Source of the DNA: Blepharisma stoltei | Lineage: Eukaryota; Ciliophora; Heterotrichea; Heterotrichida; Blepharismidae | Length of the DNA stretch: 64,000 nucleotides | Assembly (NCBI GenBank): GCA_914767885.1 | Contig: CAJZBQ010000039.1 | Coordinates: 372,001-436,000, forward strand | Direction of reading: 5' to 3' | Shown here: piece by piece, positions 33,731-44,801 of the stretch | Layout of the letters: every line of letters begins with the position of its first letter | How positions within the stretch are numbered: position 1 is the stretch's first letter | Notes under the pieces: model-generated | Databases searched by the model: none | What the model saw: only the letters and a program-made list of their open reading frames with translations | What the model was told of the DNA's origin: nothing | Program-made: the position numbers and the translations under genes

Positions 33731-33818
33731 TATAGTTAACTACACTGACTGGCACGGGGTGCTTTTGGCTCGAAACTGAGCCAAAAGCACCCCGTGCCAG
33801 TCAGTGTAGTTCACTATA
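33731..33818. repeat. 88-bp near-perfect GC-rich hairpin
   Basis: Two 41-nt arms (33731-33771 and 33778-33818) are complementary with one mismatch around a 6-nt loop GAAACT. The stem is GC-rich (includes GGCACGGGGTGCTTTTGGC) in an otherwise AT-rich spacer. It begins and ends with TATA. No coding potential. The remaining spacer (33639-34077) holds no gene I can support. Possible fold-back MITE, palindromic IES or structured RNA. Confidence 0.85.
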
Positions 33819-34077
33819 TATATTCATTTATTATCTATGTTACTATAATTCTTTCAATTTATATTGCATGCCGATGTCTGTATGCTAAATAAGAATTGAG
33901 TTCATTTTGAGGTAAAGCTAAAATCAATGCTTTCCCTTCCTATTTAGAAAATACTGGTATTTCTTCTAGTTTTGCGAGAATTGAGCAAGCGACTCTTGAG
34001 GTCTTCAAGTCATTATCCAAAAAGAAAGTACAAGTCAAGCAATGAAGATCCCCATTATTTGGTAGCATAGATAAGAA

Positions 34078-35763
34078 CTATTTATATCTCACTTTTAAGC
34101 ATTCATCTCTTGAGGACAGTAGTGTATCTAATTCATAATACATTTTTCTTATCCCTTTAATTTTTTCTTTAGCAAATGCAATTCTAATCCTGGTCAATAA
34201 TTTATATATCAAATATTGAGGCTCTCTTTCATCAGCAAATATTTTCCCTTTATAATGATTTGAATAATACTCAAACTCAACTGAGCCCCTCCAATCCCTT
34301 GCTCTTTGAAGTTTGCTTCCTTTTTCTTGAAAATCCTCTTCAAATATGGCCAAATCAATGATATTTTGTGTATAATCAAAAAACTGGCTTCGTATATAAG
34401 ATTCTTTATTATGCTCACTAGGCAAATTTTCCAGTAAAAAAGAAATAAAATTTAGATCTGCTTCTAGAGGTGGTGGCAAATGAGAAATAATTTCTCCAGA
34501 GTCAAGATCTCCAAATATATCTCACCATTGAGGGCGGATCTTAAATAAGGGATTTGTAACTCCTGCAATAAAAAACTGAGAATTCAAAAAATCAAGGTTA
34601 TTCAGATGAGCATATGGGTGCAAATGCAAATCAGCAATATTTATCAATGGAGGGCTCGCTAGTTGTGTCAGAGCACAGGCGAAAGTACATACTTCTCATG
34701 CTGGCTTATTTTTGGAGAATAAAATTATCTAAATAGAATTCACTCGTTTTCCTCTAATTAAGGCATCATAAAGTGACATTGTTTTTTCTTTGAAAATTGA
34801 CAACAATGGTAAAAATGACACTGGCATGATTTCAGAAGCTTCCAATGTGCAGTCAATTTCAAAATACATATTTCGATTTAAAAAAGTAGTCTCTATTATT
34901 TCATTTGTGAAATTTTCTGAAAGCTGCTTATAATAAAGCCATTTGGCGATTCTTGATTCTTCTTCTGACAAAATTGGTAATTTTTCTCAATTAGCATTAT
35001 TTAACGAGTTATAGACTTGTATTGCAATTTCTTCTTGTGAATATTCTTCTGAAAAAATCATTTCTAAAGCTACCAATAGTAAATTCTGTATATTTATTAC
35101 TCTATAACAGTAAAAATGTTTCTGCTTGGTACATACACCTATAGACATAGCTTTTGCTCCTCTTGCATAATCATCAGAATGCTTTATCATAACCACGCTG
35201 ATTCCATAAGTAATCTCAGTTTGTTCAATTGGTATTTGCATACTAATTCCTCCTTTTTCATCATTTAATGCTTCTTCATAATGAAGCAACTCTTCAAGTT
35301 CTTCTTGTGTATCTTTTTTAAAAAATATTCCAACAGCTTCTCCGTCTTCTGTATAAAGTGAAGCAAAATTTGAATCTAATGCAGTATACTGTAAGTCTTG
35401 ATGGGTTTTTCTATATGAAATCTACATAGATTCAATGATTTTTCCTTCTTGATAAGCGTCTATATATCATAATTCTTCCTCTTTTCTGACTTTTAAAATG
35501 CAGCCATTTTCGTCATCTTTTGACTTAAGTTTTCATTCTTGAAGATCTTGATCGAATTTGTAAATATCAACAGAGTGCTCTATTTTGCTTAATCTCCAGA
35601 ATCTATATAAGAAATACTTGGGATGAGATGAAATTGAAGCTGCTTTACTTTCTTTTCTTTCTCTTAAAATAAAGATGCTTGTGTCTTGATTGTGATTGTG
35701 CAATCCTTCTGCTAGTAGATAAGGCGCAAGATTTCTAACTTCAGTTTTTATAATAAAAGACAT
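34078..35763 (-). CDS. DENN-type SPA-domain protein (Afi1-like), two 15-nt introns
   Basis: 551 codons from ATG 35763 with introns 35411-35425 and 34729-34743 removed. The C-terminal half has the SPA/DENN signature: LYDALIRGKRIILFSKNKPA, then Pro-Pro-Leu, HLHPYAHLNNLDFL, FIAGVTNPLF and PQWWDIFGDLDSG. The family (fungal Afi1, SPA) is a DENN-module relative that links Arf/Rab GTPases to polarised trafficking. The N-terminus is probably incomplete: the expected first block lies upstream at 36243-36330 beyond an insert-like region. Confidence 0.78.
34729..34743 (-). other. 15-nt intron in the SPA-domain gene
   Basis: GTGAATTCTATTTAG on the minus strand carries an in-frame TAG. Removing it gives GKRIILFSKN, the conserved SPA sequence. 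Confidence 0.75.
35411..35425 (-). other. 15-nt intron in the SPA-domain gene
   Basis: GTAGATTTCATATAG on the minus strand contains an in-frame TAG. Removal gives ...IIESIKTHQDLQ... in an open frame. Confidence 0.78.
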
Positions 35764-36351
35764 TTTTAATTCAAAATTAAATTAATTAAACTTAGATAAA
35801 AATCTTATGAATTGAATTTCGTTTAGCACTTTTAAATTAAATATTATTTTTCAACTGGATCACTCTAAATTGTTTTAATCGAAACATCTGATTTAAAGAA
35901 TTAGAAGCTATAACGCATATTTTTTGGATCGCTCTGGAGCAATACCTAAAGAGGTAAAGGATTGATATGAAAAGCCAGGCTGAAAATGAAAAATGCTATT
36001 TTCTAGGCATTTTATGTTTGGTTTAGCAAACAGAACCTATAGATAAAATTTGTCAAATTTTATCTTGTCCGAATAATGGTAGTTGTAATTTCCATTTTAA
36101 CTCACCAGATTACTACTTTGCCTCATTAGGTATTGTTTTTAGCAATCTAATTGGTTCTCGAGCTATAAACAAGAACAAAAAACAATTATAAACTATTATA
36201 AATTGAAAAAAATGCTCGCTATGAGTATTAGTGAGTAAGTTAGGAATACTCTGAATGAGCGCGAGGATACTGAAAGTTTATTATTGCTCCTTCTGTTTGA
36301 TGAAATTCAGCGACTAATACAAGATCTGCTATTTTATTATGAAATTATTAA
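35764..36351 (-). other. Insert-like region with a detached N-terminal exon of the SPA gene
   Basis: At 36243-36330 the minus strand reads ADLVLVAEFHQTEGAIINFQ, the typical opening strand of DENN/Afi1 proteins, then an in-frame TAA. Next to it, TTACTCACTAATACTCATAG followed by CGAGC resembles a worn MITE end (36215-36240). About 460 AT-rich bp follow before ATG 35763. I could not find a TA pair that joins the exon to the downstream frame without a stop, nor an ATG upstream of the exon, so the structure is unresolved. Confidence 0.4.
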
Positions 36352-36762
36352 TTAAATCATAGGACCTTGATCAGGACTTTGAGAGTCTCAGTAGTCACAT
36401 AATGTCATTTTATGGTTCCCTTTAACTTTATGCATTGTTTCCATCCATTCTTGGGTGTTAGCACAGCTATCAAGGCAAAATAGTAAAGAAATTCCAATAT
36501 TTTCAACCCAGCTGTGCTTTAAATGCAAATTCTTTGCAAGATTATAAGAGTTATATATAGATCCAATACAGCAAAATATAACACCGCAAAGACATGCAGT
36601 AGGGCAAGCATTGGGATTGGAGGGATCGGAAGCTTCTGCATTGTAAGCTTGCATCAATATGCCGGCTCCTGGAATTAACGCAAAAAGGCACATTGGGCAG
36701 TTTTTATCGCAATCAAATAAATTATAGTCCCATTCAGATTCAATTTCTTGATATTTTTGCAT
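36352..36762 (-). CDS. PLAC8-family Cys-rich protein
   Basis: 136 residues. The CNCPMC-like start (CDKNCPMCLFALIPGAG) and the core CPTACLCGVIFCCIGSIYNSYNLAKN, with a second Cys near the end, match the PLAC8/FCR1-like family of small membrane-associated proteins (metal export, cell size). One hydrophobic segment around residues 55-75. The final TGA (about 36388) is read as Trp and the protein ends at TAA 36352. Confidence 0.68.
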
Positions 36763-37052
36763 AATGATTTTATTATAGGTTGAGCTAAATTCACTTCATA
36801 AACGATAATAAACTCATTTTAAAATTTTTATTTAAGGAATTCCTAAAATCCATTCTATGAGAGGACAAAGAATAAAACTAAAACAGTTAGGAAGTATAAA
36901 ATATGTGCTAAAGCTTTGCTTTTTAGTATTTAATTCTTGAATTGTTCCAATAGACCCGAAAGCTATGTTTTCAATTTTATTTATTCCTTATTAATACTCT
37001 GATAAATGCTTATTAGCAGCAATTCCAGACTATCAAGTAAATATTGATAAAA
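36763..37052. other. Divergent spacer with a possible small ORF
   Basis: 290 bp between divergent genes. A plus-strand frame from ATG 36857 is open for 46 codons with TGA as Trp, hydrophobic in part, but has no support. Otherwise AT-rich promoter-like sequence. Confidence 0.3.
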
Positions 37053-38435
37053 ATGGATGAAAAGAACATAGAAGAAAATAATGAAATACTTTTAGGAAGA
37101 AACAAAGCATTCTATCATCGAAAAGCTATAAAATACCTGCACAACTTTTTTGCAAATCAGCCTAATACCATAAATAAGCTGCTGAATTCTACCCTCCCTA
37201 TAAAGCAGCCTAAACATATTGAAATCAATAATTCGTTTGTCTCCCAATCTCCTCCCAAAAAATTGCCAAACCATTCAAAGAGTAATTCGCTTGCAAAACT
37301 ATTAACTATCTCCAATAATCCGAAACGAGCACCTATTCGTCCAAGTTCATCTACTTTATCCTCAAAATCTCTTGGTTTCAAAATGAAAGAAGTCCAAGAA
37401 CGGAAAAATATTATCAATTTCAATAGGCGGCGAACAAAAATCACCCTTCTAGAAGAACCACTACAATTTACTGAAGCAAGCCCAACATCAGTTTTACCTG
37501 AAGGAAAAACCCTTACCCAGCAAGCACTAAATTTTGTCATAAAAGAACTAACACGGCCAGATCGAGATATTGAGAAATTATATCATGTCACAAAGAAATT
37601 GAAATTTTTTGCACAGTATAACGAAAATATTGTGAAAATGCTATTACAGCCTTCTGAATATGAATTTTATGCTAAAGGCGACTTTATCTTTAGAGAAGGA
37701 GACGATGGAAGACATATATGGGTAATTTTAAGTGGTTCTGTGTCTGTTCAAAAAGAGACTGATGAAACTACATCAGTCCCGTGAATAATTAATTCAAGAT
37801 ATGACGGAGAAGTCATAGGAGAATATGCAATTGTGAGGGGAAGCGTTAATATTGAGGCAGCTAAACGAAGTGCGACGTGTTTTGCAGGAGAAACTTGTCA
37901 TATGCTAAAAATTAGTTCTGATGATTACATTCATGCTGTCCAAAGCCATATTGACACTGAAGGCTCAATTTTGAAATTTTTAAGAGAACTAAAAGCGTTA
38001 GAAAAAATCCCTTCTATTGATCTCAAGTTATTATCTAATACAATTTCGCAGCAATATTACACGCTAAATCAAGTAATTTTGAACGCTGGGGAAGTCCCTA
38101 AAGGTATGTACATCATCTATAATGGAAGAGTGAGAATTTCTTACCCGACAAAAATCCCGAAAATTAACTATATAAAACAAAAAGTGTTTTACACTGAATC
38201 TATGAAGGATTTGTACTTACCACGTGGTATGTATTTTGGGCAGAGAATTCTGATGGGAGATAAGACACCGTGCTCTTATAAAATCACTTCTGAGAGTGCG
38301 GAAACTATTCTCTTGATGATCACTCATCATGTATTTTTCTTATTATATAATCCTTATAGAGATGAAACTTTGCAGTATTTAGCAGAGACTCCACAATATG
38401 ATATTAAGGTTCCAGTTCCTTTAAGATTTGAGTAG
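37053..38435 (+). CDS. Protein with two cyclic-nucleotide-binding domains
   Basis: 460 codons from ATG 37053; TGA at 37782 is Trp. A basic, disordered N-terminal third precedes CNB domain 1 (FIFREGDDGRHIWVILSGSV...GEVIGEYAI) and CNB domain 2 (VILNAGEVPKGMYIIYNGRV...GMYFGQRIL). The phosphate-binding cassettes are degenerate: the usual Arg in FGE-x-A-L motifs is not obvious, so nucleotide binding is uncertain. Resembles regulatory-subunit-like CNB proteins common in ciliates and flagella. Confidence 0.75.
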
Positions 38436-38569
38436 CTTGAAATAATTTAAGTTTATTATTGTAATGTTCGGGGTTGCTTTTAAATGGATTTTTTGTATCA
38501 GCATTAATTAATTATAATAAAGCAATATTTAGCTAATAATTATTTTGAACTGCAACATCTAATATTAAA

Positions 38570-40147
38570 TTAATCTCTAAACCATCTTTGTCTTTCACCA
38601 TTTTTCCACAATCCCCTTCTTGTTTCTCCAGCAACTGAAGTGTAATAGCCTTCTCCATGCTGTTTTCCTCTTTCCCAGTTCCCTCTGAATATTCTGCCAT
38701 CTGGCCAGAAATACTCTCCATAGCCATGCTTTTCATTATCTTGATAGTTTCCTTGATACATTCTTCCATCTGGCCATTTAAATATCCCATTTCCATTAAG
38801 TTTTCCATTGCCCCATTCTCCTTCATAGCTTCTCCCATCAGGCCACATATAAATCCCTTTTCCCCACATGAGATTATTATGGAAACCTCCTCTATACTCA
38901 TTTCCACTATTCCATTTAAAAATCCCTTGCCCTTCTTTTTTCCCTGCCACATATTGCCCATCATACTTTGATCCATCTGGCCACTCTTCAACGCCATTCC
39001 CATGAGGCAAATCGTCAAAGAAGGTTCCGACATATTTTACACCATTCATATGATAATAAATCCCTGGTCCATGTGCTTTATTTTCAAACCAGTCACCTTC
39101 ATATACATCTCTAAGTCTATGAATTAATCTTCCAAAGCCATTTTGCTTATCGTCAAAAAATCCACCTTCATATGAAACTCCTTCAGGCCATATGACTTTG
39201 CCTTTGCCTTCTCTGCCTGTTTTTCTCTTATTTAGCTCGCCTTTATAAATATACTCAGTAGTGGTACCATCCTTTCTCAATTCATTCGAGACTTCAGCAT
39301 TTCTCTTTGGGCGCTTTGCCGTTAAGTCAAGAGGGAGTTTTTCTAAGACCCCTTGGTCATTTCTTGCATAGTAATAATAATGATCTTGAGAAAACTGCAG
39401 CTTTCCCAGCTGGGCTTCTATTTCTCCTATATGAGGATAAAGCTTATAAAATTCTGTGATTTTTTGTTCTGCGCTTTTTTCTCCAACTCTTTTATTCGAA
39501 GCTTCTTCCACTTTCCCTAGCACTTGTGCTATAGCTGAAAACGTCGAAATTTTTATAATTTTTTGTTTTGACTCAGAAGCTCCTTTTAATGCACATTCAT
39601 CGATATATTTTAATAGAAGCTCATAAATGGCTTCAGTATCGTAGTCTATTTCATCGTGATAAGAAATTTCACCTAGTGTTGACTCTAATAAAGAGCAGCC
39701 TTCATAGAAGGAATCTTCTTGCTCTGGAAGTTTCTCTTGGAAAATCATTCTTGTTGACTCAAAATTGGTCACAAGATTCATGATTTGGCGAATTTTTAGT
39801 TTGTTGGCGTAAATTCTGTCAATTCAAACTTCCATTTGGGCCGTTCTCAAGGTAAGATCAGGGCGATGCTTAAGATTTTCGTTTTCGAAAATGTACTCAA
39901 TAGTGGGAGAATCATTGCCGAAAGTGACTGTAAAGTATACTTTAACTGTAGCTTCTGGGACTGGCTTAGATGAAGTAGGCTTGCTAAATTCTGCTATATA
40001 TCTAAATAACAGTTACTTGAAGTCATTGAAGCTTCTTTCAACAAATCTTACCATGTAGTAATATCTCTCTGTTCAATTGCTGATGAGCTGCTCCACTGAT
40101 TTTTTGCCTTCATCTTTCCAAATTTCTTCATCTAGATTCTCTACCAT
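38570..40147 (-). CDS. MORN-repeat protein with one 15-nt intron
   Basis: 520 codons from ATG 40147 with intron 40002-40016 removed; TGA near 39829 is Trp. The N-terminal 250 residues are of unknown fold, including an acidic helical part. About ten MORN repeats follow (YEGGFFDDKQNGFG, YVGTFFDDLPHGNG, YEGEWGNGKLNGNG and similar). MORN proteins typically bind membranes or scaffold axonemal and cortical structures (family knowledge). Confidence 0.85.
40002..40016 (-). other. 15-nt intron in the MORN gene
   Basis: GTAACTGTTATTTAG on the minus strand starts with an in-frame TAA (codon AAG|TAA). Its removal gives FNDFKYIAEFSKPTS in an open frame. Confidence 0.78.
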
Positions 40148-40428
40148 GGTTTTAAAATTTCTAAATCAAAACTTATTAAAATTAACAGATATGTAATGAA
40201 CATCATGAAAAGCCTATTGAGTGACGTTTAAAGCAATTTAAGCTTATTTTTAAAGCAAAACTTTAATTTTTTGCCCATGGTAGCTATTTGATTATTTATT
40301 TGTTTTTTGAATTCTGACTCAAATTAATCCAATTAATCAATTTTTACCTTTTCTTTATTTATTTAAAGCTTTATGGTTTTTGTATAATCCTTTGATTAAC
40401 TTAATTAAGATGATCATAATAATAAGCA
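40148..40428. promoter_or_regulatory. Divergent promoter region, MORN gene / eL20
   Basis: 281 bp between divergent starts. Very AT-rich with T-runs. It must contain the promoter of a highly expressed ribosomal gene, but no defined motif could be identified. Confidence 0.4.
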
Positions 40429-40989
40429 ATGGTGAAAAGCGACCCTACACTCGCAATGCACATCAGAGAGTATATCATTGCTGGCCGAAGACTTCCTTCT
40501 GAAAAAGACGAAAATCCTACCATCTATAGGATGAGAATCTTTGCAAGTGATGAAGTCAAAGCCAAATCAAGATTTTGGTATTTCGTAAAGAGAATGAACA
40601 AAATCAAGCCATCTCACGGTGAAATCGTTTCTGTCAAAGAAATCAAAGAAAAAAGAACTCTGCATGCCAAAACCTATGGTATTACTTTGAGATACGAAAC
40701 TAGGACTGGAGTCACTAACATGTACAAAGAATACAGAGAAACTTCACTATGTGGTGCAATTGGCAGACTTTATATGGATATGGCAGGCCGCCATAGAGCA
40801 AGACCTGAAACAATCCATATTGTCCACACCAAAGTGTTGCACACCTATGATCAAGTTAAGCGTTCAACAACAGGACAATTTTATAACTCAAAAATCAGAT
40901 TCCCACTATTGCACGAAACTGTGAGAGCACCTTCTAAAGCCCTGAGATCAACTTTTGTCGCTGCAAGACCTCTTACTCGTAGTCACTAA
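40429..40989 (+). CDS. RPL18A: 60S ribosomal protein L18a (eL20)
   Basis: 186 residues, the family length. Hallmarks in order: REYIIAGRRLPSEKDENPTI, YRMRIFASDEVKAKSRFWYF, KPSHGEIVSVKEIKEKR, YGITLRYETRTGVTNMYKEY, ASRHR-like MAGRHRARP, and the basic C-terminus APSKALRSTFVAARP. Intronless and without TGA codons, unlike most neighbours, as expected for a strongly expressed gene with biased codons. Confidence 0.96.
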   Translation: MVKSDPTLAMHIREYIIAGRRLPSEKDENPTIYRMRIFASDEVKAKSRFWYFVKRMNKIKPSHGEIVSVKEIKEKRTLHAKTYGITLRYETRTGVTNMYKEYRETSLCGAIGRLYMDMAGRHRARPETIHIVHTKVLHTYDQVKRSTTGQFYNSKIRFPLLHETVRAPSKALRSTFVAARPLTRSH

Positions 40990-41242
40990 CTAACTTAGTT
41001 ATTAAATTTAGTCCTTTTTATTTTTATTTATCTAACTCTTAAGTGCTTTACTTAAATGCATGATTCTCTAAGAGTAATGATCAGATGGAATGATTTATAG
41101 CTTAAAAAAGATAATTAATCTCATAAAGGCAGATAAAATATTATTTTTAATTGAAATAAATTTTAACTTCTCAATATTATAGCTGATAAATAAGATTTTA
41201 TTATTTCATTGCATGAAAAGTCTTATAAACTCCTCTGATTCC

Positions 41243-41386
41243 TTAATCCCAAATCGAAAACTCAAAAAATCTTATATCTTGCTCTATTTCTCTCAAGTAA
41301 TGCTGAGCTGGACGACTTAAAGGCTTATAGATGTGCAAGTGCATAGTCATCTTCTGTCCTGGCCTCAATCTTGCAATTGGTTTCAT
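41243..41386 (-). CDS. Small ORF, 47 residues, unknown
   Basis: ATG 41386 to TAA 41243. The peptide is basic at the start (MKPIARLRPGQKMTMHLHIY) and aromatic/acidic at the end, with a codon pattern like real genes here. It lies in the 795-bp spacer between eL20 and the Rrp6 gene. The rest of that spacer is AT-rich and featureless. Could be a small protein or the last exon of a lost gene. Confidence 0.35.
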   Translation of the reverse strand: MKPIARLRPGQKMTMHLHIYKPLSRPAQHYLREIEQDIRFFEFSIWD

Positions 41387-41784
41387 AAATTTCCTGCTTT
41401 TATATTAAGTATATGTCATCCAATGATAATTTTTCTCACCACTTTCTTTAATAGAGGGCTTTTAAATCATAAAAGCTCATAGCAGAAAGAATCCTGGCCA
41501 ATAGGAGCTGAAATCCTGTCTCATACATTGTTTTGACATTTAGATAAGTTTATATATAAGAATTTGCCTAAATAAAATGAATAAATGAAATACAAATTGA
41601 AGATTAGAAAATAGTTAAAGCATCGTTTCACTTGCAGTGAAAGCCATAAAATATATCTACTAGCTGAAGATATTTATTATATATCAATAATACTAGTAAC
41701 TAGCTTAAAAATAAAGCCGAAATAATTTTCTTTTATTCTATAAAATAAATCTGATTTTTTCATATATAATTTATAATATTTAAC

Positions 41785-43638
41785 TTATTGGTTTTCCCAT
41801 CCAATTTCCTGCAAAAAATTTTCAATGCTTTTTTCTTTTCCCTTACATTTAACATCAGTAACTTCTTCAGCTACAATTAACTTGGTTTTGCTTTTCTTTT
41901 TGCTGCATTTTGAAATCTCATAAATTTCCTGCATATTTTTTGGTATTTGATTCTCGTCAACTTCAGTATTTTCTAACAATTCATCGATGTTCGCATAGTC
42001 AAGCACAGCTGTTTTTTCTTTTTTCTTCGGAGCTAGATTTTCTGATTGATTTAATCCTTTAATATAATCTGCTTTGCTTTTTTCTTTTATTATTCTAAGT
42101 AAATGATATGCAGTTCTTTTTTCATCTAAATCGCTGCAGAAATCATAGATGGACTCTGGTGAAATTCCGTCTTGCTTTGACAGCTTTTGGTAAAGTGAAA
42201 AGTACGGCAAGTTTTGTGATTTGTCCCAGCCTGAAGAAATAAAAATATCTTGCGAGCTATTTCTTGGTTTAAAAGATTCTTTTTGGGTGAAATGCTTGAG
42301 GATATATTTGGAGTATTTTAAGATAAAAGGGGATGAGTCTATTGTTGACAGCTCTTCAATTGTTCTAGGCTTAGCTTTTGCTATTTTTATTAATGAAGTC
42401 TGTGAGACTAAAAATTCTGGGCTTTCGTCTTCCATTCTTGCAATCAAGTCTCTAAATTGGCCTAGTTTGTTTAGGATTTTGTCTGGATTCTGGAAAGAGT
42501 ATTCTCCTTTTATATAAGAATTCAAACAAAGTTGTTTTGAAGCTTCAAGCACTGAAAGCACAAATGAAAGGTGGTGGATTCCTATATTCATTGCCTTGTG
42601 TATTAATTCTTCTTTAACTTTATCATAAATAAATAGCAAATAGTGAGTATCCATTCTTGCATATTTAACCATATCGTCTGTTAATGGTCTAAGCCTCCAA
42701 TCTGCAAGCTGGTATCGCTTATCAGCATCAATAGCACAATATTCTTTCAATAAAAATGCCAAGCTGAAAGAGCTTTTATTAAGCTCTCTGGATGCTATTC
42801 CTGTATCAAACATATTTACTAAATAAAGCCCAAAATCTCTTTGAAGCCAATAAATATCATTTATGGCTCCATGCATAACTTTGACTATTTTTGGACTTGC
42901 AAAAATTTCTCCAAGCAGGTAGATTTTATCAGGAATTTTTAAAGGATCAATGATATAATCCTTAAATCTAGTAGAAATCTGAATCAAGCATAGAAATCCT
43001 TGATAGCTTCTTAGTGAATGATGCTCCAAGTCTACAGCAATTTCTCGCTCATTGCTTATTTCTTCAATTACTTTTTCTAAGTCGCTTAAATTGTCCACAA
43101 TTTGTAAAGGAGTTGACTCTAGGTCAGGGAAATAAGAATCAATTGGGTTTACTTGCCATTTGGTAAACTCTAGTGTTTCGAGCTCATTTTTGTAAGGATT
43201 ATTAAATAATAATGGAGGAAGTTTAGTTGACAAGTCGCCAAAGCGCATTTGTTGAGCTTTCAAGGTATAATCAATCATTTCTTCTTTCCCATGAAATTTG
43301 TTTAGGAGTTTAGGGACGAATGGAAATGAGGAATTGTCTATAATAAAGGGAAAGGAATTTTGGGGCTTTGGCAGCAAATATGCATTAGATTCTTGCAGAG
43401 CCAGAGGAACTCCTGCATATATTGCTGAAAATTGATCTTGAAGTGCATATTTATATGAGACATCTTCTATAGTAGCATAGGCATTTTCATCATTTTGGAC
43501 TAGATTTTCGCTATTAGCAGAATAATCTGTAAATTCATTGAAAAAGCTATAATATTGTGTCGAAGATCCCTCCCACATCGATGAATAAAAGTCTCTCATA
43601 CTTTGAGGATCTAAAATACTGTTAGAATATTCAGACAT
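41785..43638 (-). CDS. EXOSC10: Exosome 3'-5' exoribonuclease Rrp6 / EXOSC10
   Basis: 617 residues without inserts. A DEDDy exonuclease domain spans about residues 185-360: Asp203/Glu205 in AVDLEHHSLRSYQG, Asp261 in HGAINDIYWLQRDFG, Asp330/Tyr333 in YARMDTHYLL. A HRDC domain follows (about 390-470). Residues 1-150 are shorter than the metazoan PMC2NT region. The C-terminus is Lys-rich. Acts with the nuclear exosome in rRNA and snoRNA maturation and RNA decay. Confidence 0.92.
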   Translation of the reverse strand: MSEYSNSILDPQSMRDFYSSMWEGSSTQYYSFFNEFTDYSANSENLVQNDENAYATIEDVSYKYALQDQFSAIYAGVPLALQESNAYLLPKPQNSFPFIIDNSSFPFVPKLLNKFHGKEEMIDYTLKAQQMRFGDLSTKLPPLLFNNPYKNELETLEFTKWQVNPIDSYFPDLESTPLQIVDNLSDLEKVIEEISNEREIAVDLEHHSLRSYQGFLCLIQISTRFKDYIIDPLKIPDKIYLLGEIFASPKIVKVMHGAINDIYWLQRDFGLYLVNMFDTGIASRELNKSSFSLAFLLKEYCAIDADKRYQLADWRLRPLTDDMVKYARMDTHYLLFIYDKVKEELIHKAMNIGIHHLSFVLSVLEASKQLCLNSYIKGEYSFQNPDKILNKLGQFRDLIARMEDESPEFLVSQTSLIKIAKAKPRTIEELSTIDSSPFILKYSKYILKHFTQKESFKPRNSSQDIFISSGWDKSQNLPYFSLYQKLSKQDGISPESIYDFCSDLDEKRTAYHLLRIIKEKSKADYIKGLNQSENLAPKKKEKTAVLDYANIDELLENTEVDENQIPKNMQEIYEISKCSKKKSKTKLIVAEEVTDVKCKGKEKSIENFLQEIGWENQ

Positions 43639-43824
43639 TAAATTTATATCTAACGAGAAATTCCCCTTTTAAATAGAAAATACCGTTAACACAAAAAAAA
43701 TCATTTAAAGCTAAGGTTACTCAATTGTGATTATTTTTTGACTATTTACTCAAAAAAATAAAAATGTTAAATCGTTAAGACCGACCGGAAAATCATAAAG
43801 AAGGATGATTGTAATATCTTTATT

Positions 43825-44679
43825 ATGGCATCTTCGTTAACTACAACAGATACCTATTCTGAATATGGGTACCTAAAGTATCCTTATTTGTCGGTTAAAG
43901 TTATAGAATTGAGAAATTTAGAAAGTTTTAGCGAAAATTCACAAGAATTCAGCCCTTACATTAAGTTTACAAGAGATTCTTATTCCTTTAAAACAAGGCC
44001 AAAACAAACAAAAAACTCTGCCTTTTATATGGAAAACTTTGATATTCAATTAGACGGATTTGAAAGTTTGACTTGCTGCTTGATGGACCACGATGAATTT
44101 GATGGGGATATCGTTATATCTGGAGTGATATTTTCTATAGAAACACTCAAACAGTGGAAAAAAGGAAAGCAGCTGTGAATTAAGTTCAGCGAAAATGATT
44201 TATCTGAAACTTTTAGCAGTTTGGAAGATGGATGTCTTAAGACATTTACCGAAGATATGGAAGAAAAAAATCCAAATAATTCTAAAAGTCCATTAGCTTT
44301 GCTGGAATTCACTTATTTTGGACTAGAAACATCAAAAGAAATCCAAATAGAAATTATTAGTCATGAGACTATTATAAAGGACGGAGAAGTGTTTACTGAA
44401 TACCAAATGCTTTTGGCCAGAAAAGATGGGATGAATTGGAAAGTTAAATTTAGATATTCACAGCTCAGAGAAATAAGATCAAAGCTTATAAAAAAATTTC
44501 GGGAAATAAAACATTTAAGATTCCCAAGCAAAACATTTACTATAAAAAGAAAATTAAAAGGTAAGGTTGTTGAAAGAAGAAAAATAGAAATAGAAAATTT
44601 TTTGAACTGCGTGGTTAGAGGGCAATACCAAAATCACTGCAAAGAATTTAATGAATTTTTAAATCTCCCAGATATATAA
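43825..44679 (+). CDS. C2-PX domain protein
   Basis: 284 codons; TGA at 44176 is Trp. An N-terminal C2-like domain (LSVKVIELRNLESFS...FDIQLDGFESLTCCLMDHDEFDGD) is followed by a PX domain (residues about 175-284: YQMLLARKDGMNWKVKFRYS, FREIKHLRFPSKTF, RRKIEIENFLNCVV). The PX basic/aromatic pocket suggests phosphoinositide binding. Likely a membrane-trafficking or kinase-like adaptor. Confidence 0.72.
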
Positions 44680-44801
44680 TCTAAAATTTATTCGGTATTT
44701 TCATATAATTTAATACTGTTAGCTTAAGATCCATTCTACTGCTTGAAGCTTTTCTTGCAATAATCTTCAAAATGCAGAAATAAGTTAAATATAAATTTAA
44801 A

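Noticed and set aside
33893-34141. Plus-strand open frame overlapping the 3' end of the SPA gene
   Set aside because: No ATG, no recognised domain, and it overlaps a better-supported gene on the other strand; at most a relic.
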